62,019 bases of DNA from Rhodoferax sp. Lineage in GTDB: Bacteria > Pseudomonadota > Gammaproteobacteria > Burkholderiales > Burkholderiaceae_C. Under the pieces are notes generated by a model. That model searched no databases. It was not told where the DNA came from and was given only the letters and a program-made list of their open reading frames with translations. A program made the position numbers and the translations under genes. The DNA lies in NCBI GenBank assembly GCA_030682475.1, contig JAUXOA010000054.1, forward strand, positions 1-62,019. The letters run 5' to 3'. Below, piece after piece: positions 25,948-34,224 of the stretch. Numbering within the stretch: the first letter of the stretch is position 1; each line of letters opens with the position of its first letter.

Positions 25948-27342
25948 TTAAGAACCCGCCACCTTCATCCGATTAATCAAAATAGACCCCACGGTTTTTG
26001 CACCGTAGTTGTACGCATCCGCCCCTACCGCCTGGATACCTTTGAGCATGGCTTTCATGTTGCCGGCGATGGTGATTTCCTGCACCGGGTAGGCGATGCG
26101 GCCGTTTTCGACCCAGAAGCCGCTGGCGCCGCGCGAATAGTCGCCCGTGACGTAGTTCACGCCGCTGCCCATCAATTCGGTCACAAACAAGCCGCTACCC
26201 AGTTTTTCCAGCATCGCATCCAGATCATCCCCGGCGCGCGTCAGGCGCGACGTCAAAGTGAGGTTGTGCGAGCCACCCGCATTGCCGGTGGTTTTCATAC
26301 CGAGTTTGCGGGCTGAATAACTGCCCAGAAAATAACCCTGTATGCGACCGGCTTCCACCACCTGACGGGCTTTGACCTTGACGCCCTCGTCATCAAAAGG
26401 CGAACTGCCTTTGCCACGTTTGACAAACGGGTCTTCCAGAATGTCAATGTGTTTGGGCAGCACCTGCTTGCCCAGCGAGTCGAGCAGGAACGAACTCTTG
26501 CGGTACAGGGCGCCGCCACTGATGGCCTGCACAAAGCTGCCCAGCAGACCAGCGGCCAGCGGGGACTCAAACAAAACCGGGCACTCCGTGGTGGCAATCT
26601 TGCGCGAATCAAGACGGCTCAAGGCACGCTCTGCCGCATAGCGGCCTATTGCCAAGGGCGAAGCCAGATCGTCTGCGTTGCGCATCGAGCTGTACCAGGC
26701 ATCGCGTTGCATGTCGCCGCCCTTGCCGGCAATCGGCGACACCGACAGCGAATGGCGCGAGCTGGCGTAACCACCCCGAAAGCCCCGCGTGTGGGCGCTG
26801 AAAAAATGCGATTGCTGGGCCGATACCGCCGCCCCCTCGCTGTTGGTAATGCGCTTATCGGTCTGCAACGCCGCCGCCTCAATCACCATGGCCAACTGCG
26901 CCGCCTGTTCACTGTTGATGTCCCAAGGGAAGAACAGGTCCAGGTCAGTGCGCTGCTTTGACGCTGGTGCCACGTCTTTGGCATCCGGCAAGCCGGCCAT
27001 CGGGTCGGCGGCGGTGAAATGTGCAATGTCATAAGCGGCCTGCACGGTTTGTTCAATCGCGGCTTTGGAAAAGTCTGAGGTACTGGCATTGCCCCGGCGT
27101 TTGCCCAGGTAAACCGTGACCCCGAGCGACTTGTCGCGGTTGCGTTCCACATTTTCCAGTTCGCCCTTGCGAACCGACACGCTCAGGCCGCAGCCCTCGG
27201 ACGCCTCCGCGCCGGCGTCGCTGGCGCCCAGTTTCTTGGCGTGCGCCAGGGCAGTGTCCACCAATTCTTCAAAGTAGGGGCGGCTGTAGCTGAAGCCGTT
27301 GCCAGCGCGGGGCGGGGCTGAGTTTGTATTGGGTTTTTTCAT
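25948..27342 (-). CDS. pmbA: TldD/PmbA-family metalloprotease subunit
   Basis: A 464-residue PmbA (TldE). Relatives form a TldD/TldE heterodimeric zinc protease; PmbA is the non-zinc partner. Recognisable parts: EASEGCGLSVSVRKGELENVE near the N-terminus, LFESPLAAGLLGSFVQAISGGALYRKSSF in the middle, and the C-terminal VTGDYSRGASGFWVENG and GNMKAML segments. No HExxxH-type motif is seen, as expected for this subunit. It is divergent from darP across a short spacer, an order common in Beta- and Gammaproteobacteria. Confidence 0.93.
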   Translation of the reverse strand: MKKPNTNSAPPRAGNGFSYSRPYFEELVDTALAHAKKLGASDAGAEASEGCGLSVSVRKGELENVERNRDKSLGVTVYLGKRRGNASTSDFSKAAIEQTVQAAYDIAHFTAADPMAGLPDAKDVAPASKQRTDLDLFFPWDINSEQAAQLAMVIEAAALQTDKRITNSEGAAVSAQQSHFFSAHTRGFRGGYASSRHSLSVSPIAGKGGDMQRDAWYSSMRNADDLASPLAIGRYAAERALSRLDSRKIATTECPVLFESPLAAGLLGSFVQAISGGALYRKSSFLLDSLGKQVLPKHIDILEDPFVKRGKGSSPFDDEGVKVKARQVVEAGRIQGYFLGSYSARKLGMKTTGNAGGSHNLTLTSRLTRAGDDLDAMLEKLGSGLFVTELMGSGVNYVTGDYSRGASGFWVENGRIAYPVQEITIAGNMKAMLKGIQAVGADAYNYGAKTVGSILINRMKVAGS

Positions 27343-27365
27343 ATCGGAGGCTATGATACTTGGCT

Positions 27366-28019
27366 ATGTCACGTAAACTAAAAAAAGGCTATTTTGTCAG
27401 AGGTGAGTTCGTCGCTGAGGGCAGCGAACGCGATCTGGAGCTCAAACGTGAACTCAAAGGCACCGACGAGCAAAGCCGCACTGAGCTCAAGCGCGAAAGC
27501 ACCGAGTTGCAAAAGCTCGGTGAAGACCTTCTGGCCTTGCGCGCTGACCTGATGCAAGGACTGGACTTGACCGAAAAACTCAAGGACGCTGTGCTGGAGG
27601 CCAAACGCATCACCAACTTCGAAGGCAAACGCCGCCAGATGCAGTTCATTGGCAAGCAGATGCGGCTGGTTGACCCGGCCGTGCTGGACACTGTGCGCGC
27701 CGCGCTGACCGAGCAGCACAGCGGCTCGGCGCACGAAAACCTCGTATTGCACCTGGCCGAGACCTGGCGCGACCGCCTGATTGCCAATGAAGACGCGTTT
27801 GGCGAATGGATCACCCAATGCCCGGACACCGAGGCGCAGCAACTGCGCGCCCTGATTCGCCAGGCGCGCAAGGACGCCAAGCCCGAGAAACCCGGCGCGG
27901 CGGTGCGCCATGGCCGCGCTTACCGGGATATTTTTCAAATCGTGCGGGAGAAGCTCGGCAGTTCTCCCCCTCACCCGCCCCCTCACCCTAACCCTCTCCC
28001 AGCGGGAGAGGGGATCTGA
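27366..28019 (+). CDS. darP: DarP (YjgA) ribosome-associated protein
   Basis: A 217-residue DUF615 protein, involved in late 50S subunit assembly in relatives. Typical segments: SERDLELKRELKGTDEQSRTEL-like start, LTEKLKDAVLEAKRI, GKRRQMQFIGKQMR and RQARKDAKPEKPG. The family core ends at about residue 199 (FQIVREKLG). The last 18 residues (SPPHPPPHPNPLPAGEG type) are translated from a repeat (27965-28014), so the native stop codon has been displaced. The start is ATG 27366; an in-frame TTG lies two codons upstream. Confidence 0.92.
   Translation: MSRKLKKGYFVRGEFVAEGSERDLELKRELKGTDEQSRTELKRESTELQKLGEDLLALRADLMQGLDLTEKLKDAVLEAKRITNFEGKRRQMQFIGKQMRLVDPAVLDTVRAALTEQHSGSAHENLVLHLAETWRDRLIANEDAFGEWITQCPDTEAQQLRALIRQARKDAKPEKPGAAVRHGRAYRDIFQIVREKLGSSPPHPPPHPNPLPAGEGI
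27965..28014. repeat. CCTCACCC-TAACCCTCTCCC repeat, copy 1 (darP 3' end)
   Basis: CCCCCTCACCCGCCCCCTCA followed by CCTAACCCTCTCCCAGCGGGAGAGGGG, with a hairpin CTCTCCC/GGGAGAG at the right end. It supplies the last codons of darP. A related copy lies within ispA (57991-58026) on the other strand. The hairpin might also stop transcription before mog. Confidence 0.85.
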
Positions 28020-28028
28020 AAGACTGCC

Positions 28029-28628
28029 ATGACAAACGATAGCTGCGACACCATCAAAATTGGCATCGTCTCCATCAGCGACCGGGCCTCCAGCGGCGTG
28101 TATGTCGACAAGGGCTTGCCTGCCTTGCAGGACTGGCTGACCCGTGCCCTGAAAAACCCGCTGCAGTTTGAGCCCCGGCTGATCCCGGACGAACAAGCCA
28201 CCATCAGCGCCACCCTGATTGAACTGGTCGATGCCGGTTGTGCCCTGGTGTTGACCACCGGCGGCACCGGCCCGGCCCGGCGCGATGTCACGCCCGAGGC
28301 CACGCTGGCGGTGGCGCACAAGGAAATGCCTGGTTTTGGCGAACAGATGCGCCAGATCAGCCTGAAGTTTGTGCCGACCGCCATCCTCTCGCGCCAGGTG
28401 GCGGTGATCCGGGATCAAACGCTGATCATCAATCTGCCGGGGCAGCCCAAAGCGATTCAGGAAACGCTGGAGGGCCTGCGCGGCAGCGATGGCGAGTCCC
28501 TCATGGCGGGTATCTTTGCGGCTGTGCCCTACTGCATTGACCTGATTGGCGGGCCGTATCTGGAAACCCATGAGACAGTGTGCAAAGCGTTTCGGCCGAA
28601 AGCCGCACAACGACTACCACGACTTTGA
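28029..28628 (+). CDS. mog: Molybdopterin adenylyltransferase
   Basis: A 199-residue MogA-family enzyme that adenylylates molybdopterin before metal insertion. Motifs: KIGIVSISDRASSGVYVDKG, CALVLTTGGTGPARRDVTPE (the MPT-binding GGTG), TLIINLPGQPKAIQETLEGL and PYCIDLIGG near the end. Complete and normal in length. Its product would serve both NasA (Mo) and, via tungsto-pterin, the aldehyde oxidoreductase further downstream. Confidence 0.95.
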   Translation: MTNDSCDTIKIGIVSISDRASSGVYVDKGLPALQDWLTRALKNPLQFEPRLIPDEQATISATLIELVDAGCALVLTTGGTGPARRDVTPEATLAVAHKEMPGFGEQMRQISLKFVPTAILSRQVAVIRDQTLIINLPGQPKAIQETLEGLRGSDGESLMAGIFAAVPYCIDLIGGPYLETHETVCKAFRPKAAQRLPRL

Positions 28629-28632
28629 GCTG

Positions 28633-28649
28633 ATCACCTGGCTGGTGAT
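28633..28649. promoter_or_regulatory. Candidate VapBC operator
   Basis: ATCACC-N5-GGTGAT is a perfect inverted repeat just upstream of the vapB leader, where AT-rich TATATT (28670-28675) may be the -10 box. Toxin-antitoxin complexes usually autoregulate from such palindromes; a simple hairpin after mog is the alternative. Confidence 0.4.
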
Positions 28650-28691
28650 AAAGTAGCTACGTTTTCGTATATATTTTATGAAGGAGTAGTG

Positions 28692-28985
28692 ATGCAAGCC
28701 ACCGCCAAACTATTTAACTCAGGCAACAGCCAAGCAGTTCGATTACCCAAGGCTTTTCGGATGCCGGGGAATGCTGTATGGATTCAACGAGATGAAGCCA
28801 CCGGCGACATCATTCTGAGAGCCAAGAACGACGACCAGCGCAAGCGCAACCTTGAAGAACTGCTTCAACTGATTCGGGACAATCCGTTTACCGAAGACTT
28901 TATTCCACCCCGAGACGATGCACCCCGCCCCAGCCCGTTTGAAGACTGGGACGAGCCAGCGCCCGACCAAGGCGCCGCATCGTGA
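28692..28985 (+). CDS. vapB: VapB-type antitoxin
   Basis: A 97-residue antitoxin with an N-terminal AbrB/SpoVT DNA-binding domain (AKLFNSGNSQAVRLPKAFRM, then VWIQRDEATGDIILR) and an acidic, proline-rich C-terminus (FEDWDEPAPDQ) expected to wrap the toxin. The ATG at 28692 sits five bases after AAGGAG; the overlapping GTG at 28689 is closer to the site and less likely. Its stop overlaps the vapC start (GTGA). Confidence 0.93.
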   Translation: MQATAKLFNSGNSQAVRLPKAFRMPGNAVWIQRDEATGDIILRAKNDDQRKRNLEELLQLIRDNPFTEDFIPPRDDAPRPSPFEDWDEPAPDQGAAS

Positions 28986-29389
28986 GGGACTATTTGCTTG
29001 ACACCAACATTGTCAGTTATTTCATTCGAGGTTACGACACAGCACTGGTTGAGCGAGTCACGCAGGTATTGGATGCCCAATCTGCCACGATCTCCGTGAT
29101 CACCCGTGCAGAACTGCGCTTTGGGCAGGCCGGTATGGTGGCGGCAGACAAGCGCAAACGTGCCATTGATTTAGTTTTGACCCAGTTGACCGTCTTGCCT
29201 TGGACTTCGGCTGCAGCCGACCACTACGGCACGATCAAAGACACGCTAAAACGCCAAGGCACACCCATTGGCGACATGGACACCATGATCGCAGCCCACG
29301 CACTCGCTGAAGATTTGATTCTGGTCACCCACAACACACGCCACTTTGAAAAAGTGCCGGGCTTGAAGCTTGAAGACTGGATGATTTGA
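28982..29389 (+). CDS. vapC: VapC-type PIN-domain toxin
   Basis: A 135-residue PIN ribonuclease. Acidic residues of the active site are visible in YLLDTNIVSYFIRG, ITRAELRFGQ and GDMDTMIAAHALAED, followed by VTHNTRHFEKVPGLKLEDW, the usual C-terminal end. VapC toxins cleave tRNA or rRNA when VapB is degraded. The GTG start overlaps vapB. The pair opens the accessory islet lying between mog and cysE. Confidence 0.94.
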   Translation: MRDYLLDTNIVSYFIRGYDTALVERVTQVLDAQSATISVITRAELRFGQAGMVAADKRKRAIDLVLTQLTVLPWTSAAADHYGTIKDTLKRQGTPIGDMDTMIAAHALAEDLILVTHNTRHFEKVPGLKLEDWMI

Positions 29390-29411
29390 ATATGACAACT
29401 TGTCCTGCGGC

Positions 29412-30959
29412 ATGAGCAACAAGCAACTTCGCGCCGACCTGCAAACCGCATTGCAGAATTTAGCCACCGGCGATCTGCGCACCAGCGCAACTGCATTGCT
29501 GGGCAAGCTGGGTTATGCCAGCCACAAAACGCTGGACCTGCCGACAGAGCCCCAAGCCTTCACCAAAGAAGTAGAAGCCCTGCTGGGCGGCAGCAAGCAG
29601 CTCAACCCGGCTCATGCCAGCTTGGCCGATTGGCAAAGCGCCGCCTTCCTATTTCAGCTCACCAACGACGAGCTCCCAGCGCTAGCCGCCGGGCAAATGA
29701 GCCTGTTGCTTGAAACCGGCGGCGTGCACGCCTGGCAGGTAGAAAGCTTTGTCTTTCTGGCGCTGGATTTGAAACCAGGCACTTGGTCTCGCACCCGCTT
29801 GGCAGCGCTCACGCGCGAAGTCAACCGCCTGTTCCCCATGCCCGCGATTGTGCTGTTTCGCCACCCGCGCAATGACTCACAAGAGGGCGGCACGCCACTG
29901 CTGTTCGAACTGTTGGCGGGGTTTGTGGATTTGGCTTCGAACAGAAGCATTCTGGAGTTGTGGCTCACCGTGCAGCGGGCACTCCCATCAAGGAATTTGC
30001 CGAAATACGTGACAGCTTCATTCACTGCATGTCAGCAGTTCAATGACGCTGCGCGCCGTGCGTTGGCATTGCTGTTGCCAGAGGCACGGGCTATTCTGAA
30101 ACGCCTGTGTCCGGACGGACTTGAACTTACAGCCTTGCCGTTTGACGGCGTCCGCTACAACGGCGGCAAACAGGCGCACGAGAAAGCTTATGTTGGAAAA
30201 AATGTCGAGTTGGAGATCGCTTACCGAGGTCTCCCGATTGAGCGGCCACAGCACTACCTGAACGAGGCGCGCCAGTCGGCCATCGGCCTGGCGCTCTACC
30301 TGGGCGCACGGCTGGCCTGCGCACCGCAAACGACGCCGCACCTGAAACTGCTGGTGCTGGATGACGTACTCATGGGCCTGGACCACTCGAACCGTCTACC
30401 GGTGCTGAACGTGTTGGTGGACCTCTTTGCTGACTGGCAAGTGGTGCTGTTGACGCATGACAAAGGCTGGTTTGACCTGGCACGCCAGCGCTTACCCACG
30501 AGCGATTGGTTTTGTTACGAAGTCTATGAGGGAGACCCTGTAGCCACAGCACCTATGCCAGTGGTACGCAAAACCCAAAATCGCCCGGCCCTCGCATTGC
30601 TTCAGAAAGCGCGCGACCTGCTGACACAAGGCTATATGGAAGCTGCCGCCAATTATGTGCGACAGGTTTTTGAGGCCGGCATACGCGCCGCGTGCGAGTT
30701 CAAAAGCATCAAGCAGCCATACAAACAAGACGTGACAGACCATAAGACCCAAGAGCTGTTGAACGGTCTGAAGGGCTGGCCGGGCAACGCTGCGGTGCCA
30801 AAGGCCGACTGGGATGCGGCACTGTCCCGCCTGGAACTCATGAAGGACGTGGTGATGAACCCGTACTCCCACCCCAGCGCACCCAACATCCCGCGTCAGG
30901 AAATCGTGGATGCAACCAATGCAGTGGACAAGTTTCTGGAACTGACGAGGAAAAAGTAA
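29412..30959 (+). CDS. Chimeric SMC/RecF-like ATPase fragment without Walker A
   Basis: A 515-residue protein. Residues about 280-350 carry the second half of an SMC/ABC-type ATPase: signature YLNEARQSAIGLALYLGA, Walker B LLVLDDVLMGLD with D-loop, and the LLTHD switch His. A coiled-coil-like stretch (about 160-235) and a helical C-terminal region follow the same family. No Walker A lies upstream. Residues 1-150 (LFQLTNDELPALAAG, RLFPMPAIVLFR) instead resemble, by memory, the N-terminus of large restriction or methylase-type proteins. I infer a fusion by deletion near residue 151. It starts 23 bases after vapC and abuts the DUF3800 gene. Confidence 0.65.
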   Translation: MSNKQLRADLQTALQNLATGDLRTSATALLGKLGYASHKTLDLPTEPQAFTKEVEALLGGSKQLNPAHASLADWQSAAFLFQLTNDELPALAAGQMSLLLETGGVHAWQVESFVFLALDLKPGTWSRTRLAALTREVNRLFPMPAIVLFRHPRNDSQEGGTPLLFELLAGFVDLASNRSILELWLTVQRALPSRNLPKYVTASFTACQQFNDAARRALALLLPEARAILKRLCPDGLELTALPFDGVRYNGGKQAHEKAYVGKNVELEIAYRGLPIERPQHYLNEARQSAIGLALYLGARLACAPQTTPHLKLLVLDDVLMGLDHSNRLPVLNVLVDLFADWQVVLLTHDKGWFDLARQRLPTSDWFCYEVYEGDPVATAPMPVVRKTQNRPALALLQKARDLLTQGYMEAAANYVRQVFEAGIRAACEFKSIKQPYKQDVTDHKTQELLNGLKGWPGNAAVPKADWDAALSRLELMKDVVMNPYSHPSAPNIPRQEIVDATNAVDKFLELTRKK

Positions 30960-31754
30960 ATGTCATCCAGTTTCGCCGCCTACATAGACGAGTCCGGCGA
31001 CGAGGGCTTTGTGTTCCTGCCGGGTGAAAAAGGCAGCAGCCGCTGGCTGGTGCTGTCTGCCGTGGTGTTTCGCAAAAACAAAGACCTGGAGGCTGTGCGG
31101 GTGATGCGCGAGGTGCGTAAGCTGTTGGGCAAAGACCCCAAGAAGGCGCTGCACTTTCGGGAAATGAAGCACGAACACCGGGTGCCGTATGTGCGGGCGC
31201 TGGCCACCGCCCCCATGCGCACGGTGAGCGTGCTCATTCACAAGCCGTCCATCACTGAGCCGGAAAAGTTTCAGAACGAGGCGTTTCGCCTCTACCGCTA
31301 TGCAACCCGTTTGCTGGTGGAGCGTGTGTCATGGTTGTGCCGGGACACTCGCAAGGACAATGAAGGTGATGGTAGCTGTGAACTCATTTTTTCCAACCGC
31401 AGCGCCATGTCTTATGAAGACCTGCGCAACTACCTGTTGCATCTGAAAGACAAGCCTGGTGCCGATGCGCGGATTGACTGGAATGCCATCCGACCCCAGC
31501 AAGTGCGCGCTGTCAATCACGATCAATTGGCGGGTCTGCAAATGGCGGATGCGGTCGCGTCAAGCCTGTTCTTCGCGGTGAATCTGACGCAATACAGCGA
31601 GGTGGAAGACCGCTATTTCAGAATGCTGCGGCCTACGATTTACCGCCACCCCAAAACCGGTGAACTGGGCTACGGTTTGAAGTTTTGGCCGGGTAGCCTG
31701 GAGGCGCTGACTGAGAGCAGCACGCATTTGGCGAGCTTTCTATCCCCGAAGTGA
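30960..31754 (+). CDS. DUF3800 protein
   Basis: A 264-residue DUF3800 member. Typical features: N-terminal YIDESGDEG (acidic, RNase-H-like first strand), LHFREMKHEHR, and VNHDQLAGLQMADAVASSLF near the C-terminus with the conserved Asp. The family is often encoded beside ATPases in defence-type loci; its activity is unproven. Its ATG directly follows the TAA of the ATPase gene, so the two are co-transcribed and probably co-translated. Confidence 0.88.
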   Translation: MSSSFAAYIDESGDEGFVFLPGEKGSSRWLVLSAVVFRKNKDLEAVRVMREVRKLLGKDPKKALHFREMKHEHRVPYVRALATAPMRTVSVLIHKPSITEPEKFQNEAFRLYRYATRLLVERVSWLCRDTRKDNEGDGSCELIFSNRSAMSYEDLRNYLLHLKDKPGADARIDWNAIRPQQVRAVNHDQLAGLQMADAVASSLFFAVNLTQYSEVEDRYFRMLRPTIYRHPKTGELGYGLKFWPGSLEALTESSTHLASFLSPK

Positions 31755-31896
31755 TGCGCGAGCGGACAAAAAAATGCAGGCCCCAAGTTCGAGTGTCCCA
31801 CCCATTCGGGCTGCCAATGTTGCCACTGGCCTCTACAAACCTTGCGCTTGCCTGCACCGTCGATTCTAGCCAATAAAGTTCAAAAAGGGAAACAAA

Positions 31897-32319
31897 ATGG
31901 TCAAAAGAGCCAAAACCACCGAGCCAGAAAACCACATCGCCGTGTTTCAGGAAGCCACCATCCGGCGCACCTGGCACAACGAGGAATGGTGGTTTTCAGT
32001 GGTGGATGTTTGCGCCATCCTGACCGGGAGCCCGGATGCCGGTGCGTACTGGCGCAAACTCAAGCAGCGGCTCAATGCAGAGGGCAACCAACCCGTGACG
32101 TTTTGTCACGGGTTGAAACTCAAAGCCCCGGACGGCAAGTTGCGCGAAATCAATTGCGCCAACACCGAAGGGCAGCGCAACGTGAAGATCAAAACCCTCA
32201 CTGACTTTCGCGCCTGCACCACCTTTGCCGCCAGAACTGGCGCAAAGGTTGCCTGCCCCCGGCCAGCGAATGGGTTCACCGGCCTTGCGAGCCGTCCTAC
32301 TTGCCCACCAGTTGATTGA
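31897..32319 (+). pseudogene. Truncated BRO-N-type phage protein
   Basis: The first ~90 residues match the BRO N-terminal domain: IRRTWHNEEWWFSVVDVCAI, SPDAGAYWRKLKQRL, TFCHGLKLKAPDGKLRE and CANTEG. The remaining ~50 residues are of unrelated composition and overlap the cysE 3' end on the other strand. Full-length relatives have about 250-300 residues, so this is a fragment. The stem CTTTGCCGCCAG/CTGGCGCAAAG (about 32223-32247) lies at the break and may serve cysE as a terminator. An N-terminal domain alone might still be expressed. Confidence 0.7.
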
Positions 32320-33070
32320 GTTTATCGGCCTCAAAGTGCTCGCTGCGGGCGGCGTCGCCGGGCACGCAATCGGTGGCAGAGCGATTGGCCTGCAGGGTCT
32401 CGATCGCCTTCCACAGCAGGGCAATCTGGTGTTCCTGCGACGAGGCGTTGTCAATCAGGCCGCGCATGGCCTGACTTAGTGGATCGTCATTTTGCGTGAC
32501 GCCGTAGGCAGAAAAACCCATTTTGGAGGCCGTTTCTTCACGCTTGACATCGAGTTCGGCCTGGATGACACGCGCCGGGTTACCGACGGCCGTGGCCCCG
32601 GCCGGCACCGGTTTGGTGACCACCGCGTTGGAACCCACTTTGGCACCATCGCCCACCAAAAAGCCGCCCAGCACCTGCGCGCCGGCCCCCACCACCACAT
32701 TGCGCCCCAACGTGGGGTGACGCTTGGCACCCTTGTAGAGCGCGGTGCCGCCCAGGGTGACACCCTGGTAAATAGTGCAACCATCGCCAATTTCAGCCGT
32801 CTCACCCACCACCACGCCCATCGCATGGTCAAAGAAAACCCCTTCTCCAATCCTGGCGCCGGGATGGATTTCAATGCCGGTGAGGAAGCGGGAGATATGG
32901 GAAATAAAGCGCCCCAGCCATTTGAAGCCATGGTGCCAGCACCAGTGGGCGCGCCGGTGCAGCACCAGGGCGTGCAGACCGGGATAGCAGGTGAGCACCT
33001 CCCAGACGCTGCGTGCGGCCGGGTCGCGGTCAAGAATGCATTGAATGTCGGAACGGAGTCGGGAAAACAT
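32297..33070 (-). CDS. cysE: Serine O-acetyltransferase
   Basis: A 257-residue serine acetyltransferase, making O-acetylserine for cysteine synthesis. The N-terminal helical part ([18 protein letters not shown]) precedes the left-handed beta-helix with [20 protein letters not shown] (catalytic His), [20 protein letters not shown] and [10 protein letters not shown]. It is complete. The extra C-terminal helix ends in [11 protein letters not shown]. The gene is downstream of and on the same strand as trmJ, separated by a 56-base repeat. Confidence 0.94.
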   Translation of the reverse strand: MFSRLRSDIQCILDRDPAARSVWEVLTCYPGLHALVLHRRAHWCWHHGFKWLGRFISHISRFLTGIEIHPGARIGEGVFFDHAMGVVVGETAEIGDGCTIYQGVTLGGTALYKGAKRHPTLGRNVVVGAGAQVLGGFLVGDGAKVGSNAVVTKPVPAGATAVGNPARVIQAELDVKREETASKMGFSAYGVTQNDDPLSQAMRGLIDNASSQEHQIALLWKAIETLQANRSATDCVPGDAARSEHFEADKLNQLVGK

Positions 33071-33085
33071 GGGCTAAGTCTATTC

Positions 33086-33141
33086 TTTTAGTTCCGACAT
33101 AACTTGGGTACAACAGTTAGTCTTCTCTGAAACTGCGTTTT
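33086..33141. repeat. 54-56-base dispersed repeat, copy 2 (trmJ 3' end)
   Basis: Starts TTTTAGTTCCGACATAACTT and ends GAAACTGCGTTTT, with 51 of 54 aligned bases equal to 2066-2119 and a 2-base gap. It lies exactly against the trmJ stop codon on the minus strand and fills most of the trmJ-cysE gap. Confidence 0.85.
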
Positions 33142-34034
33142 CAAGGGGTCCCGGCTGGCGGTAAGGGATTCGGCAAGTTGGCGCTGCGCTCCATCATTTT
33201 GGCAATGCCCCGGAGAATATGTATTTCTTCCTGCGTGACGCCGGCCCGGTTGAACAACTGGTTGAGCCGGGGCATCAGTTTTTTGGGTGCTTGCGGGTCC
33301 AGAAAACCGATGGCGACCAGCGATTTTTCTAGGTGCGCCAGCATACCAGCCACTTGACTCGCATCGGCCAGCACCCCCGTTCGCCCTGAGCCTGTCGAAG
33401 GGTCGCTGGCTTCGACGGGCTCAGGGCGAACGGGGGCGGACTCAGCTCCGTCGGCGTCGGCATAGCCGCCCAGGGCCAGGCGCCATTCGTAGGCAATCAC
33501 CTGCAGAGCCGCCCCCAGGTTGAGGGAACCAAACTGGGGATTGCTCGGAATGTTCAGGCAGGCGTGGCAGCGGTAGACATCTTCATTGCTCATGCCAAAA
33601 CGCTCGGAACCGAATAAAAAGGCCACACCCTGATCAGAGGCCCTCCCCTGATCTGTCATTGCGGGCTGGCTTTGATCCTCCAACGCAGAAGAGTCTTGCC
33701 TTACGCGCTCTTTTTTTACGAGCCCCTCAAAATGCTCACGCGGCGTCACCGTGGGCGGACCAAAGTCGCGCGGCGTCATGGCAGTGGCACACAAATGGGT
33801 GATGCCATCGAGCGCCTCATCCAGCGTGGCCACAATGCGGGCGTTTTTGAGCACGTCCAGCGCACCGCTGGCGCGCTGGATGGTTTCTTCGCGCTTGAGC
33901 ACATTGGCCCAGCGCGGCGCCACCAGCACCAGGTCGTCAAAGCCCATGGTTTTCATGGCGCGGGCCGCCGCCCCCACATTGCCAGCGTGGCTGGTATGGA
34001 TCAGGATAAAACGGGTATGCAGCGGCGGTGACAT
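33141..34034 (-). CDS. trmJ: tRNA (cytidine/uridine-2'-O-)-methyltransferase TrmJ
   Basis: A 297-residue SPOUT-class enzyme that 2'-O-methylates position 32 of tRNAs. Motifs: FILIHTSHAGNVGAAARAMK, LCATAMTPRDFGPP, VAFLFGSERFGMSNEDVYRC (knot) and IPSNPQFGSLNLGAALQVIAYE. The start at ATG 34034 (MSPPLHTRF) begins just before the conserved fold. Two inserts look non-native: residues about 122-142 (Gln/Asp-rich) and about 200-220, the latter from a palindromic repeat (33374-33436; text VRPEPVEASDPSTGSGRT). Both lie in loops outside the knot core, so activity may survive. Confidence 0.93.
   Translation of the reverse strand: MSPPLHTRFILIHTSHAGNVGAAARAMKTMGFDDLVLVAPRWANVLKREETIQRASGALDVLKNARIVATLDEALDGITHLCATAMTPRDFGPPTVTPREHFEGLVKKERVRQDSSALEDQSQPAMTDQGRASDQGVAFLFGSERFGMSNEDVYRCHACLNIPSNPQFGSLNLGAALQVIAYEWRLALGGYADADGAESAPVRPEPVEASDPSTGSGRTGVLADASQVAGMLAHLEKSLVAIGFLDPQAPKKLMPRLNQLFNRAGVTQEEIHILRGIAKMMERSANLPNPLPPAGTP
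33374..33436. repeat. GTTCGCCCTGAGC-family palindromic repeat, copy C (inside trmJ)
   Basis: The cleanest copy: CCCCCGTTCGCCCTGAGCC with TGTCGAAG, a short loop (GGTCGCTGG), then CTTCGACGGGCTCAGGGCGA and ACGGGGG. The arms are nearly perfect inverted repeats of about 27 bases. It is read in frame within trmJ. Confidence 0.93.
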
Positions 34035-34114
34035 GGGAGGGTTTTTGCGGAGCCGGGTAAAATGACGATATTGTCGCCGACCGCATCGTCGGGTTTCCCA
34101 GTAATGCTCTTTAC

Positions 34115-34214
34115 CGGTGCGCCAATTCAAGCGAGGCCCAGGCGCGTCGCCGCAGACAGTGCTATTGGCACGGCAAGGCGGCGCAACAACGGCATCGGTT
34201 GAATTGGCGCACCG
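34115..34214. repeat. 100-base element with perfect 16-base inverted ends
   Basis: CGGTGCGCCAATTCAA (34115-34130) and its exact complement TTGAATTGGCGCACCG (34199-34214) enclose about 68 GC-rich bases. It occupies the trmJ-suhB divergent spacer and ends 10 bases before the suhB start, so in mRNA the suhB leader could fold into a long hairpin. A MITE-like insertion or a regulatory structure are both possible. Confidence 0.7.
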
Positions 34215-34224
34215 AACAAAATTT

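Noticed and set aside
27965..28014. CRISPR-like repeat in the CCTCACCC stretch
   Set aside because: There are only two partial units without regular spacers; it is a dispersed repeat, not an array, and no cas genes are present.
32225..32479. Plus-strand small open frame at the cysE 3' end
   Set aside because: Lies opposite the C-terminal part of cysE and lacks a start signal; treated as a shadow frame.
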